From contig NZ_JAAMQM010000005.1 in the NCBI RefSeq assembly GCF_013523055.1, forward strand, positions 124,001 to 188,000: 64,000 nt of DNA, in the 5' to 3' direction. This stretch comes from Pseudomonas capeferrum (GTDB lineage: Bacteria > Pseudomonadota > Gammaproteobacteria > Pseudomonadales > Pseudomonadaceae). The translations under genes were made by a program, and so were the position numbers. Positions 44,584-53,344 of the stretch are shown here, piece by piece (the stretch's first letter is position 1; the number at the start of each line of letters is the position of its first letter). The notes under the pieces are model-generated. The model did no database searches. It was not told where the DNA came from and saw only the letters and a program-made list of their open reading frames with translations.

Positions 44584-47517
44584 ATGCGCCTGCCTTTGCC
44601 GCTCGACCTGCCTGCCGCCCTCGAACCACTGGTCGCTCGCAACCTGCAGTCTCTGAGCGAGGCGCTTGCGGCCCATCCCGAGCTACGGCTCGAGCGTTGG
44701 AGCCCTGCTTTCCTTCATGAGTTCGAACAGGTTGCCGCCGCCAGTGACTTCGTCCTCGAACAGGCCCTGCGTGAACCGGCGGTGCTGTTCGAGCTGATCG
44801 GTCGTGGCGATCTGGATGCATCCTTCGCGCCTGGCCAGCTGTGTGCTCAGGTGGCCTGCGCGGTCGAGGCGGCCGAAACCGAGGACGAACTGGCGCGTAA
44901 CCTGCGCCGCGAGCGCAATCGCCAGCAGGTGCGGATCATCTGGCGGGACATCACGCGCCGGGCCGATCTGCGCGAAACCTGTCGAGACCTCTCCGACCTG
45001 GCGGACGCGGCCATCGACCAGGCCTACCATTGGTTATATCCACGGCACTGCAAACAGTTCGGCACGCCGATCGGCAACCGCAGCGGGCAGCCGCAGCACA
45101 TGGTGGTCCTGGGGATGGGCAAGCTGGGCGCGGTGGAGCTCAACCTGTCCTCGGACATCGACCTGATCTTCGCTTTCCCCGAAGGCGGTGAAACCGAAGG
45201 CGTCAAGCGCGCGCTCGACAATCAGGAATTCTTCACGCGCCTCGGCCAACGTCTGATCAAGGCACTGGACCCGGTCACCGTCGACGGCTTCGTCTTCCGT
45301 GTCGACATGCGCCTGCGCCCGTATGGGTCGGCCGGTGCGCTGGTGCTGAGCTTCAATGCCCTGGAACAGTATTACCAGGATCAGGGCCGGGACTGGGAAC
45401 GCTACGCCATGATCAAGGCGCGGGTGGTGGCCGGTGATCAGGTGGCCGGCGCGCAGCTGCAAGACCTGCTGCGGCCATTCGTCTATCGACGCTACCTGGA
45501 CTTCTCGGCCATCGAGGCGTTGCGCACCATGAAGCAGCTGATCCAGCAGGAGGTGCGGCGCAAGGGCATGGCGGAAAACATCAAGCTCGGTGCCGGCGGC
45601 ATTCGTGAGGTGGAGTTCATCGCCCAGGCCTTCCAGCTGATCCATGGTGGACGTGACCTGAGCCTGCAGCAGCGGCCCTTGCTCAAGGTCCTGGCCACGC
45701 TGGAGGGGCAGGGCTATCTACCACCGGCGGTGATTGCCGAGCTGCGCGAAGGCTATGAATTCCTGCGCTATACCGAACATGCGATCCAGGCGATCGCCGA
45801 TCGGCAGACCCAGATGCTGCCCGATGACGAGCTCGATCAGGCTCGCGTGGCCTATATCCTCGGCTTCGGCGATTGGCAGGCCTTTCATGACCAACTGATG
45901 CAGTGGCGTACGCGCATCGATTGGCATTTCCGCCAGGTCATTGCCGACCCGGATGAAGACGAGGGTGAAGGCGAGCTGGTGGTGGGCGGTGAGTGGTCGC
46001 CTTTATGGGAACAGGCCCAGGACGAGGAAGCTGCCTGTCGACAACTGCAGGAAGCCGGCCTGCGTCAGCCTGCCGAAGCCTTGCGACGCCTGGCGGGGCT
46101 GCGTGCCACGCCAGCGTTGCGCTCGATGCAGCGTATCGGTCGCGAGCGCCTGGACGCCTTCATTCCGCGTCTGCTGGCCCAGGCGGTCGAACACGCCGAT
46201 CCGGACCTGGTGCTGGAGCGAGTCCTGCCGTTGGTCGAGGCCGTGGCGCGCCGCTCCGCTTACCTCGTGCTGCTGACCGAAAACCCCGGGGCCTTGCGTC
46301 GCCTGCTGACGTTGTGCGCGGCCAGCCCCTGGATCGCCGAGCAGATCACGCGCTTCCCGCTGCTGCTCGATGAACTGCTCAACGAGGGACGCCTGTTCAG
46401 CCCGCCGCTGGCGCCCGAGCTTGCCAATGAGTTGCGCGAGCGGCTCACGCGAATTCCCGAGGACGATCTCGAGCAGCAGATGGAAGCCCTACGCCACTTC
46501 AAGCTGGCGCACAGCCTGCGGGTAGCCGCGTCGGAGATCACCGGCAACCTGCCGTTGATGAAGGTCAGCGACTATCTGACCTGGCTCGCCGAGGCCATCC
46601 TCGACCAAGTGCTGGCCCTGGCCTGGCGGCAGTCCGTGGCACGTCACGGCCAGCCCAGGCGCAGCGATGGCAGCCTGTGCGATCCGGCGTTCGTCATCGT
46701 CGGCTACGGCAAGGTCGGAGGGATCGAGCTGGGACATGGCTCGGACCTGGACCTGGTGTTCATCCACGATGGCGACCTGCAGTCGGAGACCGATGGCGCC
46801 AAGCCCATCGACAGCGCGCAGTTCTTCACGCGGCTGGGCCAGCGCATCATTCACCTGCTGACCACTCAGACCAACTCCGGCCAGCTCTACGACGTGGACA
46901 TGCGTCTGCGGCCATCGGGGGCCTCGGGGCTGCTGGTCAGCTCGCTGGGAGCCTTCGAGCGCTACCAGCAGAACGAAGCCTGGACCTGGGAACATCAGGC
47001 ACTGGTACGGGCGCGGGTATTGGTAGGCTGCAAGCAGGTAGCCGCGGCGTTCGAGGGTGTGAGGGCGCGGGTCCTCGGGCAGGCGCGCGACTTGTCGAAG
47101 CTGCGCGCCGAGGTCAGCGAGATGCGCGCGAAGATGCGCGCCAGCCTCGGCACCAGGATCACCGCCGCGGGCACTGCCGCCAATGCCTTCGAACCGGGCA
47201 TGCCGTTCGATATCAAGCAGGATGCCGGTGGTATCGTCGATATCGAATTTATGGTGCAATACGCGGCTTTGGCCTGGGCCCACGACCACCCGGCGTTGCT
47301 GCGTTACACCGACAACATTCGTATCCTCGAAGGGCTCGAGGAAGCCGGTCTGATGCCCGCCAGCGATGCGATCCTGCTGCGTGAAGTGTACAAGTCCTTT
47401 CGCTCGGCCTCGCATCGCCAGGCGTTGCAGAAGCAGGCAGGGGTCATCGATGCCGCGCAGCTTGGCGACGAGCGGCGCGAGGTACGGCGTATCTGGGCGC
47501 AGCTCGGGCTCGATTGA
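44584..47517 (+). CDS. glnE: Bifunctional glutamine synthetase adenylyltransferase/adenylyl-removing enzyme
   Basis: A 977-residue enzyme with two nucleotidyltransferase domains. The N-terminal deadenylylating domain has GMGKLGAVELNLSSDIDLIF (about residue 178). The C-terminal adenylylating domain has GYGKVGGIELGHGSDLDLVF (about 705). Helical PII-binding regions lie between. It switches glutamine synthetase activity in response to nitrogen status. Length and motifs are those of the full enzyme. Confidence 0.97.
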   Translation: MRLPLPLDLPAALEPLVARNLQSLSEALAAHPELRLERWSPAFLHEFEQVAAASDFVLEQALREPAVLFELIGRGDLDASFAPGQLCAQVACAVEAAETEDELARNLRRERNRQQVRIIWRDITRRADLRETCRDLSDLADAAIDQAYHWLYPRHCKQFGTPIGNRSGQPQHMVVLGMGKLGAVELNLSSDIDLIFAFPEGGETEGVKRALDNQEFFTRLGQRLIKALDPVTVDGFVFRVDMRLRPYGSAGALVLSFNALEQYYQDQGRDWERYAMIKARVVAGDQVAGAQLQDLLRPFVYRRYLDFSAIEALRTMKQLIQQEVRRKGMAENIKLGAGGIREVEFIAQAFQLIHGGRDLSLQQRPLLKVLATLEGQGYLPPAVIAELREGYEFLRYTEHAIQAIADRQTQMLPDDELDQARVAYILGFGDWQAFHDQLMQWRTRIDWHFRQVIADPDEDEGEGELVVGGEWSPLWEQAQDEEAACRQLQEAGLRQPAEALRRLAGLRATPALRSMQRIGRERLDAFIPRLLAQAVEHADPDLVLERVLPLVEAVARRSAYLVLLTENPGALRRLLTLCAASPWIAEQITRFPLLLDELLNEGRLFSPPLAPELANELRERLTRIPEDDLEQQMEALRHFKLAHSLRVAASEITGNLPLMKVSDYLTWLAEAILDQVLALAWRQSVARHGQPRRSDGSLCDPAFVIVGYGKVGGIELGHGSDLDLVFIHDGDLQSETDGAKPIDSAQFFTRLGQRIIHLLTTQTNSGQLYDVDMRLRPSGASGLLVSSLGAFERYQQNEAWTWEHQALVRARVLVGCKQVAAAFEGVRARVLGQARDLSKLRAEVSEMRAKMRASLGTRITAAGTAANAFEPGMPFDIKQDAGGIVDIEFMVQYAALAWAHDHPALLRYTDNIRILEGLEEAGLMPASDAILLREVYKSFRSASHRQALQKQAGVIDAAQLGDERREVRRIWAQLGLD

Positions 47518-47630
47518 GCCGGTCATTGCGGGCGGTGGGAGCCTGCGCGGCCACAGTCGTGCCCGAGTGGCGTACACTTGTCGACCTATAGCCTGAATAT
47601 AAAGAGGGGAGGCCAGGCTGTTCAGGCAGT

Positions 47631-47799
47631 CTGCAGGTCAGTTAAGCCACACCGTCTGCATTGGGGCTGCTTCGCAGCCCTTCGCGGGCAAGCCCGCTCC
47701 CACAGTTGAGCGCTGGACTCAGGAACTGCGCACTTTCTGTGGGAGCGGGCTTGCCCGCGAAGGGCCGCAAAGCGGCCCCATTGGCTTAACTGACTGCAG
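47631..47799. repeat. 169-bp compound palindrome with a REP pair, between glnE and waaF
   Basis: The outer arms CTGCAGgTCAGTTAAGCCA (47631) and TGGCTTAACTGACTGCAG (ending 47799) flank two small hairpins (GGGCTGCTTCGCAGCCC; GGCCGCAAAGCGGCC). Inside these is a facing REP pair (CGCGGGCAAGCCCGCTCCCA and its inverse). It fills most of the 308-bp gap; waaF starts 26 bp after it. Confidence 0.9.
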
Positions 47800-47825
47800 C
47801 CTCCTCGATCGTTTCTGGATAAAGC

Positions 47826-48875
47826 ATGAGAATTCTGATCATTGGGCCCAGCTGGGTGGGCGACATGGTGATGGCGCAGACCCTGTTCCAGTGCCTGAAG
47901 CAGCGTCACCCCGCGTGCGTGATCGATGTGCTGGCACCCGAGTGGAGCCGGCCGATCCTCGAACGCATGCCCGAAGTGCGCCAGGCCTTGAGCTTCCCGC
48001 TCGGCCATGGCGTGCTGGACCTGGCGTCCCGTCGGCGCATCGGCAGGTCCCTGGCGGGCCAGTACGACCAGGCGATCCTGTTGCCCAACTCGCTGAAATC
48101 GACCCTGGTACCATTCTTCGCCGGCATCCCCAGACGCACCGGCTGGCGCGGCGAGATGCGCTATGTCCTGCTCAACGATGTACGCACGCTGGACAAGGCG
48201 CGCTATCCCTTGATGATCGAGCGGTTCATGGCACTGGCGTACGAGCCCGGTGCCGAGCTGCCGACGCCCTATCCTCGGCCGAGCCTGCGGATCGAAGCCG
48301 AAAGTCGTGATGCGGCCCTGGCCAAGTTCGGCCTTGCGCTCGATCGTCCGGTGCTGGCGCTTTGCCCCGGCGCCGAGTTTGGGGAGGCCAAGCGCTGGCC
48401 TGCCGAGCACTATGCCCAGGTCGCGGAGACAAAGATCCGCGAAGGTTGGCAGGTCTGGCTGTTCGGTTCGAAGAACGATCATCCCGGCGGCGAAACGATT
48501 CGTGAGCGGCTGATCCCCGGGTTGCGTGAAGAGGCCACCAATCTCAGTGGCGAAACCTCGCTGGCCGAGGCTATCGACCTGCTGTCCTGCGCCGATGCGG
48601 TGGTGTCCAACGATTCCGGTCTGATGCATGTCGCCGCAGCGCTGAATCGCCCGTTGGTGGCGGTCTATGGCTCGACGTCGCCTGGTTTCACGCCGCCACT
48701 GGCCGACCAGGTCGAGATCGTCCGCCTGGGTATCGAATGCAGCCCCTGCTTCGACCGCACGTGCCGCTTCGGTCACTACAATTGCTTGCGCCTGCTGGAA
48801 CCGGCGGCTGTCAATGCCGCTCTGCAGCGGCTCAACGGGCCAGATCTGGTCAATGTCATGGTCGAGGTCGACTAA
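47826..48875 (+). CDS. waaF: ADP-heptose:LPS heptosyltransferase II
   Basis: A 349-residue GT9 glycosyltransferase: ILIIGPSWVGDMVMAQTLFQ at the N-terminus, ALCPGAEFGEAKRWPAEHYA in the nucleotide-sugar region, and SNDSGLMHVAAALNRPLVAV before the C-terminus. It adds the second heptose to the LPS inner core on the cytoplasmic face. It is first in a long tightly packed LPS core operon; the stop directly abuts the GTG of waaC. Confidence 0.96.
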   Translation: MRILIIGPSWVGDMVMAQTLFQCLKQRHPACVIDVLAPEWSRPILERMPEVRQALSFPLGHGVLDLASRRRIGRSLAGQYDQAILLPNSLKSTLVPFFAGIPRRTGWRGEMRYVLLNDVRTLDKARYPLMIERFMALAYEPGAELPTPYPRPSLRIEAESRDAALAKFGLALDRPVLALCPGAEFGEAKRWPAEHYAQVAETKIREGWQVWLFGSKNDHPGGETIRERLIPGLREEATNLSGETSLAEAIDLLSCADAVVSNDSGLMHVAAALNRPLVAVYGSTSPGFTPPLADQVEIVRLGIECSPCFDRTCRFGHYNCLRLLEPAAVNAALQRLNGPDLVNVMVEVD

Positions 48876-49934
48876 GTGCGGGTACTGATCGTCAAGACGT
48901 CCTCCCTGGGCGATGTGATTCATACCCTGCCGGCGCTGACCGATGCCGCTCACGCGATCCCCGGGATTCGCTTCGACTGGGTAGTGGAAGAAGGATTCGC
49001 GGAAATCCCCGCCTGGCATCCGGCCGTCGACCAGGTGATCCCGGTGGCGATCCGCCGCTGGCGCAAGAACCTCTGGCAGACGTTCAAGAGCGGCGAATGG
49101 CGGCAGTTCAAGCAGCGTCTGCGCGAGCGCCAGTACGACCTGGTGATCGACGCCCAGGGCCTGGTCAAGTCGGCCTGGCTGACTCGACTGGTCAAGGCGC
49201 CTGTTGCCGGATTGGACCGTTATTCGGCTCGCGAGGGCTTCTCCAGTCGCTTCTACGATCGCCGCCTGTCGGTCGCCCTCGGGCAGCATGCGGTGGAGCG
49301 CGTGCGCCAGCTGTTTGCCTTGGCGCTCGCCTATGACCTGCCTGAGGGGCTGGGCAGCTACGGCCTTGATCTGGATCGTCTGCGACTGCCGCCTGCCGCG
49401 CCCTACGTGGTGTTCCTGCATGGCACCACCTGGGCCACCAAGCACTGGCCCGAGGCCTATTGGCGCGAACTGGCGGAGCGAATGGGCCGCCGAGGGCTTC
49501 AGGTCTGCCTGCCATGGGGCAACCCGGACGAGCAGGCGCGCGCCGAGCGTATCGCCGAAGGCTTGAAGAACTGCCAGGTACTTCCCAAATTGAACCTGAT
49601 CGGGGTCGCTCGGGTGCTGGCGGCGGCCAAGGCCTGTGTTGCCGTCGATACCGGACTGGGCCATCTGGCCGCGGCGCTGGACGTACCTACCCTGTCGCTG
49701 TTCGGTCCGACCAACCCCGGGCTGACCGGCGCCTATGGCCGCTCCCAGGTGCACCAGGCCAGCGACTTCCCTTGCGCCCCCTGCCTGCGGAAGAAATGTA
49801 CCTACAAGCCGAGCGCCGAAGACCTGCGCCGGTTCGACCTCAAACGCGAGTGGCCGCTGTGCTTCACTCGCCTGAATCCCGAGCATGTGGCGAGCCGCTT
49901 GAGCGCGTTGCTGCTGGCTGAGGATGTCCGTTGA
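48876..49934 (+). CDS. waaC: ADP-heptose:LPS heptosyltransferase I
   Basis: A 352-residue GT9 enzyme starting with GTG (VRVLIVKTSSLGDVIHTLPA). It has FLHGTTWATKHWPEAYWREL and VAVDTGLGHLAAALDVPTLS as substrate-binding segments. It transfers the first heptose to Kdo. No spacer separates it from waaF, and it overlaps waaG (TGATG). Confidence 0.96.
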   Translation: MRVLIVKTSSLGDVIHTLPALTDAAHAIPGIRFDWVVEEGFAEIPAWHPAVDQVIPVAIRRWRKNLWQTFKSGEWRQFKQRLRERQYDLVIDAQGLVKSAWLTRLVKAPVAGLDRYSAREGFSSRFYDRRLSVALGQHAVERVRQLFALALAYDLPEGLGSYGLDLDRLRLPPAAPYVVFLHGTTWATKHWPEAYWRELAERMGRRGLQVCLPWGNPDEQARAERIAEGLKNCQVLPKLNLIGVARVLAAAKACVAVDTGLGHLAAALDVPTLSLFGPTNPGLTGAYGRSQVHQASDFPCAPCLRKKCTYKPSAEDLRRFDLKREWPLCFTRLNPEHVASRLSALLLAEDVR

Positions 49935-51058
49935 TGCAACTGGCTTTCGTGCTCTACAAGTATTTTCCGTTTGGCGGCCTGCAGCGCGATTTCATGCGCA
50001 TTGCCCTGGAATGCCAGCAGCGCGGGCACCAGATCCGCGTCTACACCCTGATCTGGGAGGGCGAGGTCCCACCCGGCTTCGAGGTGCTGGTAGCGCCGGT
50101 CAAGGCGCTGTTCAACCATCGCCGGAACGAGAAGCTGAGCGCCTGGATGGCCGCCGACCTGGCCCGACGCCCGGTCGACCGTCTCATCGGTTTCAACAAG
50201 ATGCCGGGGCTGGACGTCTATTACGCCGCCGACGGCTGTTTCGAAGACAAGGCGCAGACCCTGCGCAATGGCCTGTACCGCCGCTGGGGGCGTTATCGCC
50301 ACTTCGCCGAGTACGAACGGGCGGTGTTCGACAAGGATGCCGGCACCGAGATCCTGATGATCTCAGAAGTGCAGCAGCCCCTGTTCATCAAGCATTACGG
50401 CACGCCGGTCGAACGTTTCCACCTGCTGCCGCCGGGTATCTCGCAGGATCGCCGCGCGCCGGCCAATGCCGCCGAGGTGCGCGCCGGGTTCCGGCGTGAA
50501 TTCGAGCTGGGCGATGACGAACTGCTCATGGTGCAGATCGGTTCCGGCTTCAAGACCAAGGGCGTCGATCGCAGCCTCAAGGCGCTGGCCGCGTTGCCCC
50601 CGGCGTTGCGCAAGCGCACCCGGCTGATGGTCATCGGTCAGGACGATCCCAAGGTTTTCCAGCTTCAAAGCGCTGCGTTGGGCTTGGGCGAGCAGGTGCA
50701 GTTCCTCAAGGGACGCAGCGACATCCCGCGTTTCCTGCTTGGCGCCGACCTGCTGATCCATCCCGCTTACAACGAGAACACCGGCACGGTGCTGCTCGAA
50801 GCACTGGTGGCGGGCCTGCCGGTACTGGTGTCCAAAATCTGTGGTTATGCCCACTACATTGCCGAGGCCGACAGTGGCCTGGTGCTGGACGAGCCGTTCG
50901 AACAGGAGCAGCTCAACCGTTACCTGCAACGCATGCTCGAAGACGCCGAAGCCCGAGCGGCCTGGGCGCGAAATGGCCTGGCCTTTGCCGAGACGGCCGA
51001 CCTCTACAGCATGCCGCAGCATGCCGCCGACGTGATCCTGGAGCAGCCGCGCCCATGA
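49934..51058 (+). CDS. waaG: LPS core glycosyltransferase WaaG (GT4)
   Basis: A 374-residue GT-B enzyme: MQLAFVLYKYFPFGGLQRDF, LIGFNKMPGLDVYYAADGCF, then the C-terminal nucleotide-sugar motif HPAYNENTGTVLLEALVAGL (GT4 E-X7-E). It adds the first hexosamine/hexose of the outer core to heptose II. The ATG at 49934 overlaps the waaC stop; the upstream TTG was rejected. It overlaps waaP by four bases. Confidence 0.94.
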   Translation: MQLAFVLYKYFPFGGLQRDFMRIALECQQRGHQIRVYTLIWEGEVPPGFEVLVAPVKALFNHRRNEKLSAWMAADLARRPVDRLIGFNKMPGLDVYYAADGCFEDKAQTLRNGLYRRWGRYRHFAEYERAVFDKDAGTEILMISEVQQPLFIKHYGTPVERFHLLPPGISQDRRAPANAAEVRAGFRREFELGDDELLMVQIGSGFKTKGVDRSLKALAALPPALRKRTRLMVIGQDDPKVFQLQSAALGLGEQVQFLKGRSDIPRFLLGADLLIHPAYNENTGTVLLEALVAGLPVLVSKICGYAHYIAEADSGLVLDEPFEQEQLNRYLQRMLEDAEARAAWARNGLAFAETADLYSMPQHAADVILEQPRP

Positions 51059-51861
51059 AACTGATTTTGGCCGAACCCTTCAAGCGCCTGTGGGCCGGAC
51101 GCGATCCCTTCGAGGCTGTCGAAGCCTTGCAGGGCGAGGTGTACCGCGAGCTCGAAGGCCGCCGTACGTTGCGTACCGAAGTCGATGGCGCGGGCTACTT
51201 CGTCAAGATCCACCGCGGCATCGGTTGGGGCGAGATCTTCAAGAACCTGTTCAGCGCCAAGCTGCCGGTGCTTGGCGCCGGCCAGGAATGGCGGGCCATC
51301 GAACGCCTGCACCAGGCAGGCGTGCCGACCATGACCGCGGTCGCCTATGGCGAGCGGGGCAGCAATCCGGCGACCCAGCATTCGTTCATCGTCACCGAGG
51401 AACTGGCCCCTACCGTCAGCCTGGAAGACTTCAGCCTCGATTGGCGTCGCCAGCCACCCGAGCCGCGTCTCAAGCATGCGCTGATCGCCGAAGTGGCAAA
51501 AATGACCGGGACCATGCACCGGGCCGGCGTCAATCATCGCGACTGTTACATCTGTCACTTCCTGCTGCACACCGACCGGCCCGTGACGGCCGATGACCTG
51601 CGACTGTCGCTCATCGACCTGCACCGCGCCCAGACCCGCGCGACCATCTCCCGACGCTGGCGCGACAAGGATCTCGCCGCGCTGTACTTCTCGGCGCTGG
51701 ATATCGGCCTGACTCGGCGCGACAAGCTGCGTTTTCTGCGTGGTTATTTCCAGCGTCCGCTACGCCAGATACTGGCAGACGAAGCGGTCTTGCTCGCCTG
51801 GCTCGAAGGCAAGGCGCAGAAACTCTACGCGCGCAAGCAACGGTATGGAGATGCGCTCTGA
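51055..51861 (+). CDS. waaP: LPS core heptose(I) kinase
   Basis: A 268-residue kinase-fold protein. The N-lobe lysine segment reads GAGYFVKIHRGIGWGEIF, the catalytic loop VNHRDCYICHFLLH carries the Asp, and the metal-binding Asp is in SLIDLHRAQTR. It phosphorylates heptose I of the inner core. In P. aeruginosa this step is essential for LPS export. It overlaps waaG (ATGA) and the next gene by one base. Confidence 0.94.
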   Translation: MKLILAEPFKRLWAGRDPFEAVEALQGEVYRELEGRRTLRTEVDGAGYFVKIHRGIGWGEIFKNLFSAKLPVLGAGQEWRAIERLHQAGVPTMTAVAYGERGSNPATQHSFIVTEELAPTVSLEDFSLDWRRQPPEPRLKHALIAEVAKMTGTMHRAGVNHRDCYICHFLLHTDRPVTADDLRLSLIDLHRAQTRATISRRWRDKDLAALYFSALDIGLTRRDKLRFLRGYFQRPLRQILADEAVLLAWLEGKAQKLYARKQRYGDAL

Positions 51862-52595
51862 TGGCGAGTTGGACACTGGCGCCGGGCTACGCTCGCCTGG
51901 CGGCGGACTTCGGCAGCATCGACGCGGTCTTTGCGCTGCAGGGCGAGAAGCTCACGCGCGACCCGCTCAGCGAAGTGATCCGTGTAAAACGTGACGGCAT
52001 CAACTACTACGTCAAGCGCTACACCGGCGCTGGCAAGGGGCTGCGTCGTTACCTGGGGCGGCCACGAATCAAGGCCGAATGGCAGAACCTCAAGCAGTTC
52101 GCCAAATGGCAGATTCCGACCGCCGAGGTCGTCGCCTGGGGCCTGGAGCGCAATGGCATGGCATTCGGTCGCGGGGCAATGATCACGCGAGAGCTGCCGC
52201 GTACCGAGGACCTTTCGATTCTCGCCGAACGCAACGATCCTCGTCTCGATGATCGCCGCTGGGTCGATCACATCAGTCGTCAGTTGGCCCGGCACACCCG
52301 GACCATGCACGATCACCATTTCACCCACAACGATCTGAAATGGCGCAACCTGCTGGTGGATGATCAGGCCACATTGTTCTTCATCGACTGTCCCACGGGC
52401 GACTTCTGGCGCGGATTCATGCTGCGCCACCGGGTGATCAAGGACCTGGCATGCCTGGACAAGGTTGCCAAATACCACTTGTCGGCGACCCAGCGCCTGC
52501 GCTTCTACCTGCAGTATCGCGGCCATCAACGGCTCAATGCCTCGGACAAGCGCCGTGTGCGCCGTGTGGTGAGCTTCTTCGAGGGACGGGAATGA
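51861..52595 (+). CDS. LPS kinase InaA-family protein 1
   Basis: A 244-residue small kinase: INYYVKRYTGAGKGLRRYLG holds the ATP lysine, TMHDHHFTHNDLKWRNLLVD is the catalytic loop (His-Asn-Asp), and FFIDCPTGDFW the metal-binding Asp. It corresponds in position to PA5008. It probably phosphorylates an inner-core heptose. It overlaps waaP by one base and the following gene by four. Confidence 0.88.
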   Translation: MASWTLAPGYARLAADFGSIDAVFALQGEKLTRDPLSEVIRVKRDGINYYVKRYTGAGKGLRRYLGRPRIKAEWQNLKQFAKWQIPTAEVVAWGLERNGMAFGRGAMITRELPRTEDLSILAERNDPRLDDRRWVDHISRQLARHTRTMHDHHFTHNDLKWRNLLVDDQATLFFIDCPTGDFWRGFMLRHRVIKDLACLDKVAKYHLSATQRLRFYLQYRGHQRLNASDKRRVRRVVSFFEGRE

Positions 52596-53344
52596 CCGAT
52601 TACCTGGCCAACGCCGACGTTGCCTTGCTGCAACGTCATGGCCTGAACGATTTCGAGGCGCTGTGGGCGCTGCAGCTCGACGCCGTCGACGAACCCAATA
52701 CCGGCCGAGGCGGCTGGAGCAGCGTCTATCGCCTGGAGCTGGAGGGCAAGGGCTATTACCTCAAGCGCCAGAGCGACTACCTGACCCGTACCCTGCACAG
52801 CCCCTTCGGCGAACCGACGTTCGCGCGCGAGTTTCGTAATATTCGTCGCTACCAAAAGCTGAACATTCCCGCCTTGGACGCTGTGTTCTATGGAGAGCGC
52901 AAGAGCAAGGGCCAGCATCGCGCCCTGCTCATGACCCGCGCGCTGGACGACTGGAGCGATCTGGAGCACCTGCTTGGCCAATGGCCACAGCTGGACGTTG
53001 CCCAGCGCCTCGGTATCCTTGAAGCCTGCGGAACCTTGGCGCGCACCCTGCACTCCGCCGGGCAACTGCATGGCTGCTTCTACCCCAAGCATATTTTCCT
53101 GCGTGGGCGCGCCGATGGCTGGAAAGCCCAACTGATCGACCTGGAAAAGACACGGCCCTTGCTGTTCGGCATGCGCGACCGGCTCAAGGATCTCGAACCC
53201 CTGTTGCGTCGGGCGCCGGCCTGGAGCGAAGGCGATGTCCGCACGCTGCTCGCCGCCTACCTCGCGCAGCCCGCCGACAGCCGACAGGTCGATACCTGGC
53301 TGCAACGTCTGGTGCGCCGTCGCCATGACAAGGAGACTCGCTGA
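52592..53344 (+). CDS. LPS kinase InaA-family protein 2, catalytic Asp replaced
   Basis: A 250-residue kinase-fold protein, equivalent to PA5007. The ATP lysine is in GYYLKRQSDYLTRTLHSPFG. The catalytic loop reads LHGCFYPKHIFLRG, with Cys where WaaP has Asp. LIDLEKTRPL keeps the metal-binding Asp. This HGxxYPKHIF form is shared within the InaA group as I know it, so activity may use a different base. Start at 52592 (MTDYLANADVALLQ) with GAGGGACGGG upstream. Confidence 0.86.
   Translation: MTDYLANADVALLQRHGLNDFEALWALQLDAVDEPNTGRGGWSSVYRLELEGKGYYLKRQSDYLTRTLHSPFGEPTFAREFRNIRRYQKLNIPALDAVFYGERKSKGQHRALLMTRALDDWSDLEHLLGQWPQLDVAQRLGILEACGTLARTLHSAGQLHGCFYPKHIFLRGRADGWKAQLIDLEKTRPLLFGMRDRLKDLEPLLRRAPAWSEGDVRTLLAAYLAQPADSRQVDTWLQRLVRRRHDKETR

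Noticed and set aside
47622-49886. 754-codon minus-strand frame opposite waaF/waaC
   Set aside because: Antisense shadow that also runs through the REP palindrome.
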